Assembly (NCBI GenBank): GCA_961205875.1
Contig: OY540809.1
Location: 10,738,267-10,802,266, forward strand
DNA length: 64,000 nucleotides
Reading direction: 5' to 3'
Source of the DNA: Sialis fuliginosa
Taxonomy: Eukaryota; Arthropoda; Insecta; Megaloptera; Sialidae
The notes below the pieces were generated by a model. The model did not search any database, had not been told where the DNA came from, and saw only the letters and a program-made list of their open reading frames with translations. A program made the translations under genes and the position numbers. The first letter of the stretch is position 1, and each line of letters starts with the position of its first letter. This document shows positions 12,274 to 23,300 of the stretch, piece by piece.

Positions 12274-13060
12274 TTTTGCTTCCTCGCAATATCGAAGATA
12301 CGAGAAGCTTTGTGATTGTTTTAAAAAAATGTTCTCCGATTTCAAAATTTTAAATTTATGTTTCCGTTTCACGTCAAGACAAACACTTTTCGTTCCGTGT
12401 CTGTCTGTCCGTCCGTCTGTCCCCTGAATCCTTGTCACACGCATAACTCATGAACCACTGAACCGATATTATTGAAACTTGGTCGGATGGTTGGGTCTGG
12501 CTTGAGGATGGTCCCATTTCAAAATCATCAAAATCGTGTGTAAGGGGGAGGGGTGACACCCCAAAATATTTATTTTTTCAAGATAACTCAAGAACGACAC
12601 ATGTTACGTGAAAATTTTATAGAATATTTTTTGCAGAGCATTAAATTTCCTATAATATGGGTCTACAACGTTCGTTGTAAAATATTCCCTTACAAAGATT
12701 TTTCTCAATTTATTTTAAAAATTCGTGTTATGTTTTTCTAAATTGATATTTGATTGGATATATTAAGTGTCATTTTGACGTTTTAAATGTCACTTTGGCG
12801 TTTACATTTTAGATTTAGATTGAATTTGTCAAAAAATTAAAAATATATGAAAAAATATTCAGGTGCGTTTTAAGAAAAATTTCGAACATATATTTTTTAG
12901 TAAAATTGTATAAAAATTAAATGGTTAACCAATTCCAGGCAATTTATACAAACACTATCGGTTTTTATTTAAATTGTTAAATAATTAACTACCTTTAGTG
13001 AATTTAGCACGAGGAAGAACTGTGCATTTACTTGGCAGATGTTTTTTAATATCTCCAGAA
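12274..13060 (-). repeat. Dispersed repeat family A, copy 3 (inverted)
   Basis: Complement of copy 2 from ttttgcttcctcgcaatatc to the part with gtgcatttacttggcagatg. Similarity covers almost the full length, so 10877-13060 can fold into a long stem with a ~670-base loop. Confidence 0.9.
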
Positions 13061-13139
13061 TTGTCATATAAGTTTGATACCCCATTTGAAAAGTGCAAGC
13101 TAACTAATTTAGTTAACTAGGCTGTAATACGGGACATAA
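13061..13139. repeat. Solo end of a Harbinger-like MITE
   Basis: Reads gataccccatttgaaaagtg ... gtaatacgggaca then TAA. The complement, tgtcccgtattac, resembles the ends of F (tgtccggtatcat) and G (tgcccggtattat). The same inner block gtttgatacccc recurs near 23710. Confidence 0.55.
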
Positions 13140-13697
13140 CTGCATCAAAAACGAATTTTCGCATTTTTGTCCCTTACACCAACTGTTCTGAATTCAATTT
13201 AGCTTAAATATTGGAAAAATTACTCAATGAAATAATTCGATAGTATGTTTTCGACAATAAATGTATTTTGTTTACAAGTGCATACATATATGTATATAAA
13301 ACAGTCATATATTAGCCCCATTAGTTTTATTTTGTATACGTGTATTTAATTTAAAATAAATTGTCCATGGACTCATTTTTCGAATGTGTGTTTATTTTTG
13401 TGTATTGCGTTCGTATTATTTTACCGTCGAATTTTTATTATTTATTTTATATATCATAAAAATATTGCCTATACATCACTTTTACTGATATTAAAGGGGC
13501 AGTAAAAAAAGTACTCGACCATAAAATAATATTTTGAACAAATTTCAACCATTTCAGCAAGAAAATTTTATAGTTAATTATTTTTACGATTTATATTTTT
13601 AAATGCCATTACCTAATACGTTATATTATATTTATATTATACGTAAATATAATAAAACTATATTCAATTATCTTGGTCTACTATTCACTGTATTTCA
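13140..13697. other. AT-rich upstream DNA, nothing recognised
   Basis: No coding frame, repeat pair or RNA-like element identified. Confidence 0.35.
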
Positions 13698-13825
13698 TCT
13701 TAAGAGTCGATCCAGACTGTCATGACGGTCTCGCTCCAGTCAAATATTTAGTATAGTAATACTGTATCGGAGCGTGATTAGACCGAGACCGGCATGATAT
13801 CTATAGTTTGAATGATTTAATTGTT
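13698..13825 (+). repeat. Hairpin repeat family C, copy 1
   Basis: gtcgatccagactgtcatga, then actgtatcggagcgtgatta and gaccgagaccggcatgatat. An inverted copy lies at 39100-39243. The repeat is itself an imperfect palindrome: a GTCTCG-containing arm pairs with a CGAGAC-containing arm around tactgta. Looks like a very small foldback MITE. Confidence 0.75.
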
Positions 13826-13882
13826 TATTGTATATTTATATTTGATTGGAGCGAGACTGGACCGAAACCGAATTCGATGACC

Positions 13883-14331
13883 AAATTTCTCCATCACGTC
13901 AGGTTTTTCAGATAAACTAACCTAAAAGTGCCAAAATAACAATTTTAGCTATGCTTAAAATTTGACTACCAAGTAAGTGATTTTTTTCTAAAGTTTTCAT
14001 TCACGATAGGAAGTAGTACTACCTTTCATCACTTTTTACTATATGATTTTTTTTCGTCGAGATATGCTAATTTGAAAAAAAAGTGACGCAATGTAGGTAC
14101 TTGACTACATTAAATATAACAATATCTTCAATCTAGTATATTTCGTTGAGAAAAAATCGTACAGTAAAAAGTAAAAATTCGTTTAAAAGATAGTACTATT
14201 TCTTACCGTCAACGAAAACTTTAGAAAAAAAAATTACCTACTTGGTAATAAATTCCTCAACATTGCCAAAGTCGTCATTTTGACATTTTTAGGTTATGTT
14301 ATTTCAAAAACCTGACGTGATGGAGCAATTT
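13883..14331. mobile_element. Foldback element E
   Basis: Left arm with ctccatcacgtcaggttttt, right arm with aaaaacctgacgtgatggag. Pairing continues inward through ctaaagttttc / gaaaactttag, so nearly the whole 449 bp can fold. The short + frame starting at 14296 runs from this element into MITE F and is not a gene. Confidence 0.85.
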
Positions 14332-14380
14332 GGGCAACGGATTCTCTTTCAGCAAGCCAAAAAAAAACTGAAATCGCTTA

Positions 14381-14701
14381 TGTCTGGTATCATAAAGGAC
14401 CTAGCAAATTTGCTAGCTAGCAAGCACTCTCAAATGAGGTATCTAACTTATATGACAGTTCTTTTGGAATTTGTTGATGACTTTGACAAGTTTCGCGCAC
14501 GCGTTGTAGGTAAATACCAACGGTATTAAAATAGTGGTGATGTTATGAAAATTATTTTGTACAGTGAAAGATGCCAACTGTGTTACAATTAGTTGAAGTG
14601 TCACTGATCTAAATTCCATAGATACTAGTACAGAATTAATACCCCATTTGAAAGTAATTGCTAGCTAGCAAATTTTGCTAGGTCCTTTATGATACCGGAC
14701 A
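14381..14701. mobile_element. PIF/Harbinger-like MITE F
   Basis: 321 bp. TIRs begin TGTCTGGTATCATAAAGG and, as complement at the right, TGTCCGGTATCATAAAGG, with about 55 bp of similarity including ctagcaaatttgctagctag. Flanked by TTA at 14378-14380 and 14702-14704, the 3-bp TWA target duplication of Harbinger elements. No transposase. Confidence 0.85.
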
Positions 14702-14704
14702 TTA

Positions 14705-15579
14705 TTGAAGTAGAGATAACAGAAGAAAAATATTTTGTCGGCCTGTGTTATTATCATTTCCTATTACTCGTTTTTATTAAAAATTTTGAAAAATTAGACA
14801 TTAAATTAAATAGAAAATATAAATCAAGTCTTAATAATTCCTATCTAAACATTTATATTCATCGGAGCTTGTCGACTGAACAATAAACAACACATGGCCG
14901 ATATTCGGTCAACAACAATACAATATTGAATTATACAAACACGATAATAAACATACATGTTTGAGCACAAACAGTTTATCCGCGCACACATTCTCACATA
15001 TCCAAAAAGCAGCAGCTATCTAGCTTACAGACCGGGAGTGACAGAGCGGTTAGAGGGAGGGGGCGGCAGGCGGCGAGTGGATTTATTTGAAAATGAACCG
15101 TCGTAATCTCTACAAATTCCACAACTTGTTACCGTTACTAACGGAGGATGCGGCGACAGACCCTCGTTTGTTTGCCAGTGCTCGGGATAACGGGGATACT
15201 GTAGGAGTGAGAGAGGGAGATTATATGCAAACTCGGTGATCTCTTTACAGCATTAGTCAGTTGGAATCTCTAGCTGCTATTATTCTTATAGGATATGTAA
15301 TATTTGACCTAAATGTGCATGGTTTAATAAATATATGTCTTTTTATCAAAAAGATATAAATATGTTTAGTCTTCTATGTGATCTATTCGCTATGGTCAGT
15401 GACCACTTTGCCACCTATCGGATAAAACTTGAACCCTTCTGAAGGTCCCAAACAGCCATTTGAATTTAAATAAAAATTTAATTATTAATATACTTACCGT
15501 TCATTGTAAATGTATTGTTAAAAACGTCATTGGGAGTAAAGTATGCACAGCAAATATAAATATATTTAGCGACCAATGA
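14705..15579. other. Upstream DNA with GC-rich patch; possible 5' region
   Basis: 15035-15200 is purine- and GC-rich (gagggagggggcggcaggcg), outside the repeats I could see. A 48-codon frame starts at ATG 15093 (MNRRNLYKFHNLLPLL...) with no signal peptide. tcagtt at 15257 resembles an insect initiator. Because tutl needs an upstream first exon, this is a place to look for a promoter or 5'UTR, but nothing here proves it. Confidence 0.25.
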
Positions 15580-16985
15580 TAAGTTACATGAATTCATTAG
15601 AAGTCATTTTAATGTAATTGTAGTTTTCAAAAATTCATCAAAATGCTTAAATTGTCTTTGATTTCTGGAAATTTAAAAGCAGTAAGATGTGGTTTTCTGC
15701 CTTTGTACTCTGTAAAACAAAAGTACTGCTTTTTTCCACTGTTTTAATTATTCAAATAGTTTTTTGTCAGATGTAAAACGCAATAATGCAGAATAAAAAT
15801 TCAGTATAAAATTCTAATGTATTTTATTGAGATCAAAATAAATGTAAGTAATACAATAATCTTTGTCTAATGAGTATCGAATTACATTAACATTTATCGA
15901 TCTTTGTTGAAAACATAATGAAAAATTAATTTTTATGACACTCAATAATTATAAAGTGATTGAAGAATAATTACTATGGAAAAAAAACAATTTACTGTAC
16001 TATTTATTTGAAGTAGATACTTTTTGGAAACTGTCTTTTTGAAATTATAAGAATTTGGAATGATTGTGAATATTGTACATACATATATTTTTCAGTGGAT
16101 AAAAGCAGTATAGTTTAAAAGTTACTACTTTTTCATGTAAAGTGATTTTACTGCTTTTATATTCAGGAAAAATAACTAATTTGATATATATACACCTATC
16201 CCCCGATTTACACGGTAGATACGTTCTGCACAAAACCGTGTAAACTGAAATCTTGAATTTTGCTAAGTAAACTCGTGTAAAACGAAAAAAAAACCCAAAA
16301 TGTGCATGATTCAGTAATTTATTTAAGTAAAACAAAAGTCAGACATCTTGGAAAACTCAAAATTGTTCTTAGTTCATAAAACAACAAACATATTATTATG
16401 AAAGTAATATAAGTAGATATTTAATTTATTTTACATTAGGAACAAAAAATTAAAAAAGACTCTTAAAAATTAATTATAAGTTTAATCACTATCATCACTT
16501 TCTTGAACTATCAATCGTTTCTTTCTGATAGGTATGATGTCACTCTCATCACTTGAGCTTTCTTAGAGCAATTCTGGCTAAATGGTTGACGAATTATGGA
16601 AGATCTCGGGTTGAAAATGAAATCCGTAATTAACAATTGCGTTAGTTTTTATTGCTAACTCTTCTTCATATTGATTTAAGCATTTATGAAGGTCTCGCTG
16701 AAATCGGAGAGCTCGATCAATATTTGTGTCATATTGTAAGAAATTCAAAAATGCCATCAAATCTTTGTATAGGCGTATATGGAGCGGAATAAACATTTTT
16801 ACTAGTTTTTTGAAAATTGTCAATTTATAAATCGTGTAAAAGCGAAATCGTGTAAAACAAGTGCCGTGTAAATCGGGGGATAGGTGTATTCGATAAACTT
16901 AAAAATTAATTATGAATAATCTGTACTAAATCGTTACTAAAAGACAGTAAAATAAGTTTACTGCCTTTTACCCAAGCACGGTAAT
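15580..16985. mobile_element. DNA element H, copy 1, with nested insertion
   Basis: Matches 39761-40612 along its length, from ttagcgaccaatgataagtt to ttactgccttttac plus aagcacgg, except for the 694-bp insert at 16193-16886. The left terminus seen in copy 2 is missing or decayed. GCAGTAA/TTACTGC motifs recur through the element. Non-coding apart from the insert. Confidence 0.88.
16193..16886 (-). mobile_element. Pogo/Tigger-like element nested in H
   Basis: TIRs cacctatcccccgatttaca (left) and the complement of tgtaaatcgggggataggtg (right), flanked by TA at 16191-16192 and 16887-16888. Copy H2 shows the uninterrupted site. The minus strand encodes an acidic tail with IPIRKKRLIVQESDDSD (16490-16560), and its 16578-16823 frame may be the C-terminal part of a transposase. 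The DDE core is absent, so the copy is internally deleted. Pogo assignment rests on TIR wording and the TA target. Confidence 0.8.
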
Positions 16986-17181
16986 GTACCCTAATTCCAC
17001 ATTGGTTTTGTGCGAGGTCTTTTAGAGTTCGTAATTTATTTAAGGAGTGCATAGTTCCATTACTTTTGATTAATTGATGGACGCATTAGCATGCTGTAAG
17101 TAATTAATCATTGCGCCTAAATGACAAGCCACGGCACACCCTAACAACAGATACCTACACACATGTTTTGTTTGTTTACAG

Positions 17182-17315
17182 GTGCGTGCATGCAGGATGC
17201 AGTGCATATCACAGCGATATTGGGTGAGTCCGTGGTGTTCAACTGCCACGTGGAGTTCCCGGGGGAACATCCCGTGCCGTACGTGCTGCAATGGGAGAAG
17301 AAGGTAGGCGACACG
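17182..17315 (+). CDS. tutl: tutl exon: start of Ig1
   Basis: Reads (G)ACMQDAVHITAILGES.., then VVFNCHVEFPGEHPVPYVL and QWEKKVGDT; the Cys of FNC is the first Ig1 cysteine. The acceptor is taken as CAG at 17179-17181, leaving one base of the first codon in an upstream exon. A second AG at 17194-17195 would start the exon at DAVHITA in phase 0. Two donors fit: GTAGGC at 17304 and GTACGA at 17316. The later one is preferred because fly Turtle has a similar KKVSET at this point. Both donors are phase 0, so the choice adds or drops four residues. The exon is GC-rich in AT-rich surroundings. The signal peptide must be encoded upstream. Confidence 0.9.
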
Positions 17316-20300
17316 GTACGATATCATCCAACTCTCTGCTCTCTTACCGTAATGTATACTACACACATACTATATATTGCAGTATATAATCAGTATCTAT
17401 ACTTTTTATTTGTTTTCCTCCTAAGTAATATTATTATATTTGAGCGCCGCTACTATGACTGTTGACTTCAGGAAGTTTCATTTTATTTGAAACGTATTAT
17501 GTGCATATGTTTGCGTGCGTCAATACAACGAAGATGTTCTAGCTGAAAATTTAATTAAATCCTCTTAACCATATAATATTTAAACTAACAGCCACACACA
17601 CAAAAAATACGGAGCCAAAAAAGCAACTTATAGTATTGGTCGAACATAGTCGAAATCCGAATTTTTAGTATTTTCTGCTTACCAGTTTTTTTTTTATTTG
17701 AGCTTGAATTTTGGGTTTTAGGTTGAATATTTCCAAGTTGGCTACTATACATCTGAAATCATTTTTTTGAGCTGTAAAGTGGATTTTGTTATAGTTTCGG
17801 TCGCGAAAAATTTTTTTTTTGCAAAAGTTTAAATTTAAAATTATAATGTTACAATACAATCAACATTTTTCTCGTGAACGGTTAAACGGATTTTAACAAT
17901 TCTGACGTAGTTTTATTTATTTATAAACGTACATTCTAGGAATATGCTTTTGGATATACTTTCAAACATCGAATTTGTTCATAAAAATATTAATTGTTTA
18001 TAAACAAATTAATTTTTTTTTACTTAAAAAATGTACAATACCGTGCAGAGAAAATTGACTTTCGAGTGGAAAAAAAGTATAAAATTATAAACAATTGATA
18101 TTTTTATAAACAAACTCAATGTTCTTATATTCAAGAGTATATTTCTAGAATGTACGTTTATGAATAAAAATTTTGACGTAAAAAACACCATTTATAACTT
18201 TTGCGAAAAACTTTTTTTCGCAACCGAAACTCGGGAAAATCTTTTTTAACATAAAAGCTGTAACAAAATCCACTTTACAGCTAAAAAAACGATTTTAGAT
18301 GTTTAGTAGCCAACTTGGAAAATTCTACCTAAATACAAAATTCAAGTTCAAATAAAAAAAAACAGATAAGCAGAAAATTCCAAAAATTGAGATTTCGATT
18401 ATTCTCGGTCAATACTACAATGCTATCATATATCAATCATATTGAATTAGTGGTAAAATTTCAGGAAACCCAGTGGCGGGTTTTACCCTTGGGGGAATTA
18501 ACACTTAGAGTTTCTCCTAAAAATATAAAAGACAGTAAAATATTTGTACATAACTCAAAATTAATTCTTCTGCCTGTTAGATATGCTATGATATGTTTAA
18601 AATTTATAAATACAATTATTGAAATATCAATGAATGGAATAAATATTTTTATCCTTTCAATTCAATTACTTTATTTTCATTTATGTACTTATTTGAATTT
18701 CAAAGTAAATGAATTTTTTTATAATAATATATATGAATATTTTTATTTATCAATTCATTCTGACAAAACATATTTTTGTATTTATCAAAAGAACTTCTTT
18801 TAGAACTTGTTATTTAAAATATTATATAATATCATATATACTGCATATTTTCTTCGAAATTATTATAAAGATATTTCTCTTCAGAAAAAAAGTTCTAAAA
18901 ACCGAGCATATTATTAAATAACAAATTTATCATACAACTTCATTTCAAAGGAATATATAATGTAGGTAGGTACATTTTATAAAATTGTATTGTGTTTGTA
19001 TTGAAATTTAATTTAAATTAATTTAATGAAAAAGCAATACAAACATTTTAAAGGGATAGGTATATATTATATATAATAAACAGGATGATTTAAAACGAAT
19101 GTAAAAAATTCTTATTGAGTTAATATCTGAAGAACCAATTCTAGTATAGTTATAAAATAGTTTTGTTAACAAATGTTATCGATTTTCAGTATCAATCAAT
19201 AATTACACAGCTACACAAAACAGTGGGGTGCCAAAAAAGAAACCTATGTATATAAGCATTGTAATATTGGTCGAGTATAGTCGAAATCCAAATTATTTGA
19301 ATTTTCTACTTACCAGTTTTTTTTATTTGAGCTTGAATTTTGAGTTCAGCCAACTCGGAAAAATTCAACCTTAACCCAAAATTCAAGCTCAAATTTAAAA
19401 AAACTGGTAAGCAGAAAATTTCAAAAATTCCCTTTTTTGGCTCCGCACTTTTTTTGTGTAGCTGTGATTATTTAGCCCAAGAGTATCTGGGGTACCCGGC
19501 CCCTTAAATTGTTGTATTTTTTGTTCTTTACTTACCCCATACACCCCTGTACTAAATACTTATCGGTCTATACTGAAAATCGATAACACTATTTAACCGA
19601 TTATCAATTTTCGTAACTTTATCACAATGGGTTTAGATTTTAAATAAAAACTAATAACTTTTGGGAATTCTGTAGCTCCCTAACGAATTATTTTTTATAT
19701 TCGTTGTAAACCATTCTGTATATTACATATACTCAGATTTCATTTATAAATTGGTAGACTACTTAGAAGGTTAATTTCTCTAACATAATTTTTAATATTT
19801 AGATTGCAAACATTCAAATTTCAGTTTTTTAGAAATTCTTAAAAAAAAATAATTTATGTATATTTTCGTTGTATCATCGACACGAATCCAAACACGCAAA
19901 TAAGGTCACATATTTCACAATATTCTAGATATTATCACTTTCTCACACTAGAATCTTCCTGAAGTCAATGTCGAATTGTTGCGCCTCTAGTTGCATTACC
20001 CGGGCGTGAACCCAGAGCCAGCTGCTAACACGCGCGGGCTTTTTAAATGTAGAGTAACAGATGTAGATACATAATAATGCATCTATATATCGGAAGATTT
20101 GAAACGGATCAGTCGTGAGATCGATATTCAAAACCAAATTGAAACTTTTAGGTAAATCCGATTCTTTTTCGCTTTCGAACCAATTTAATATTCTGATTGG
20201 TTTGAATTGAATCTCTTTATTTCATTTTGTTCTTCTTTTGCACAGATCCGTTTCAAAACAGCCGATATCGATATCGTAATTATTATTATTTTATTGAATC

Positions 20301-23300
20301 TTTTATCCTCCCCCCCTACAAGTTTATATTGGCCACAGTCAAATGACCAATCAGGACGCGTCAAAGAGAGAGAGCAGCAGATTACAGTAGATTTACTGTC
20401 TTTTTGTATATTATATATATATTTATAAATTAAGTCGATAATTCTGTTATAATTGTTAGTCGACGTTTATATATTTTTTGCAATTTTTTTAAGAATGTAT
20501 CTGTCATATGCGAATTATAGAGGTTTGCATACAAAAAATATTATTTTTATTAGAAGGAATTGGTCGGATTCTATTTTTAATGAAAGAAAAATAAAGTATT
20601 TCTATCTTTGTTTGTACACTTTATTTGTAAATAATTTTATTTAAATTGAAGTTCTGCAATTCCTTATAAAATATAATAAAATTATTAATGTAGATTTATT
20701 CTTCACTTTTTTACAATAACGTTATTTTATTTATATTAATAAAATTTATGGTACAGAAATTACATTATACTGTGTACAATTTCTGAAGAATATTAATATA
20801 TTTTTATCGAAATTCCATGAGAATAAATCTATAGTTATTTTCAAATCACTTTTAATTTTTGAATTAGTATTCACAATCTTGAAGTAAATAAATGGACTTA
20901 TACAAAGTAGCGGAAAATTATATAGAGAATCAATAAATTAGAAGCACGGCAACACTGCACAAAATGTAGCTGTTATAGTTAAAATGATTAAATTAGATTT
21001 ATTTCCCTAACCACTACTTTTCTTCAAAATTATTAACACTTCATTTTCTAAAAGAAAGTAACATTTGTCCAACAAATTTTATGTATTTACATAATTATAA
21101 AAAAAAACGTTATATACTAATTAAATTGATATCGAAAATATGGGGTATAATTAAGTTATTTTATTTCTGGGAAATATTATTGTAGATATTGAGGTACTAT
21201 TTAATTTTTATAATGAACACTATGTTTTGTTAAATTTCCTGCAGTATTAATTTGTTCTAGTACCATTTTATTGGAACGTAATAATCAGTGTTGAATCCTG
21301 AGGAGCCTTTCTCCTCCCAATAGGAAAAATTAATTTTCATCCCCCAATTTTTTAACCAAAATTTTCTCCTCTTCCGGATTCAACACTAAAATAATAAATT
21401 ATTATTTATTTTCCTAATTCAAAATGTATATGCGATATATTATTTTGTAAATAATAAAAAAAAAATCATTTTTCATTATTACGTAATGAATTTTTAATGT
21501 TTAAATTATTAACGTCAATTCAGCTTATTTAATTCTATGTGTAGACATTTTTATCGTTATCATTTAAATCGCTTATTGTTAAAATGCTGACACAATTTAT
21601 GTGATTTTAGAAAAATCCATCATATTATATACTTATTTTACTAACAAAAATATATTTTACATTAACATCAATAATGTGCGTTTACCCTTAAAAAACTTCG
21701 TATCTGTTTCCAGCTTTTACATAATATATTATTTTTTTAAATAAACTAATAATCATGTTGTGAACGCACATTAACCTGTATATAATTTGATGCTGCGTTC
21801 ACATCATATTTTTTGGTTGTACTCGCATCTCTTTCTGGTGGTGCTGTGTCTCTGTCTCTCTCTTCACTGTGGCTGCTGTTTTTACATAGACTAGATTAAG
21901 CTTTGTGCTGTGTTCTTGTTATATTTGTTTTAGTATTACTGTTTTCATTTTTCCTGGTATTTTTAACAATGCATTTTAAATGATTCGTGTTTTAAATGTA
22001 TCAAAGCTTGTTGGGCGCTAGATAGATAATAGTAATGATGCAATTACTTTTATTTATTTTTATCATTATATTTTGTTTAAGGTTATAAATGCATTACAAT
22101 TAATATTCATTGAGCTGTATAATTATACCAGGATAATTGAAAACAATTGTATTGAAAAACTTGTAAAATATACATTCACAATAATTAATTATAATCATTT
22201 ACAAGTTTTATTTATTGAGTGCATGTTTATTAATAATATACTTATACTTTTTGGGTAAAAAATGAATTTTGCGTAATATAATCTCTAATAAAATAATCAT
22301 AAATAATATCAGAAAGAACAACATTAGTGAATAGGACTGTATAAATTACTAAAAACTAATTGTAAAACCAGTTAATAATTATGTTTCAGGTAAAACTCCA
22401 AATAATCAACTTTTCTGATAACATAACCACACACAAAAAGTTTGCGATACAAAAAAGTGGCCTGTAGTATTGGTCGAGCATAGTCGAAATCCAAATTTTT
22501 GGAATTTTCTGCTTACCTTTTGAGCTTGAATTTTGGGTTTAGCCAATTTGGAAACATTCAACCTAAACCCAAAATTCAAGCTCAAATAAAAAAAAACTGG
22601 TAAGCAGAAAATACCAAAAATTTGGATTTCGACTATGCTCGACCAATACTACAATTATACACTTTTTTGTGACTGTGTAATCTTTAAATTAGTATGGCAG
22701 CACAGGATCTGTTAGCATATACAATCTTTGGTCTTTGATCCGAGCAAATTCAACGAGTTTTTTATCGAAATTCTGTTAAATAGGATTGTATTTTAAAGAA
22801 AAATTGTGCGAACAAAATCGTCTTAAAATCTAAAATTTAAAGAAAAATAAGACAGTCTTAAAATCGAAAATTTGTCCGGATAAAAAATTGTTTCTTTGCT
22901 TTTCGGTTAAGACAGTTGCTTATTTCCTTTGAAAAAGATAGCTAACCTAAACTTAACATTTCGGAGATTTAACATTCCATACTCAAAAGTCCTGTACTGT
23001 TTTAGCAAATATTTTTAGTAAATCGAAAATCAACGCATAATATACATAAAATGGGTATGTGCAGTTGTATAAATAATAAATACATACAATTTACAACAAA
23101 AACAATCCAACATATTTTCATATTCGAACATGTCATCGTAATACATATATATATGTAAATCATAACAAATATTATTTAAATTTGAATTCCTACACATCTG
23201 TCTTACATTTTACACTATTAAATTTAAATAAAATGTCAAATATTTCAATATAACACAATAAAACCAAATAATAGAATAACAGAATTCCACTAATCCCATT

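Noticed and set aside
14296-14529. 77-codon + frame (MLFQKPDVMEQFGQ...)
   Set aside because: It starts in the right arm of foldback E and runs into MITE F, so it is stitched from two transposon ends.
18387-18921. Long hydrophobic reading frames in intron 1
   Set aside because: AT-rich low-complexity translation with no domain or splice context; expected by chance at this composition.
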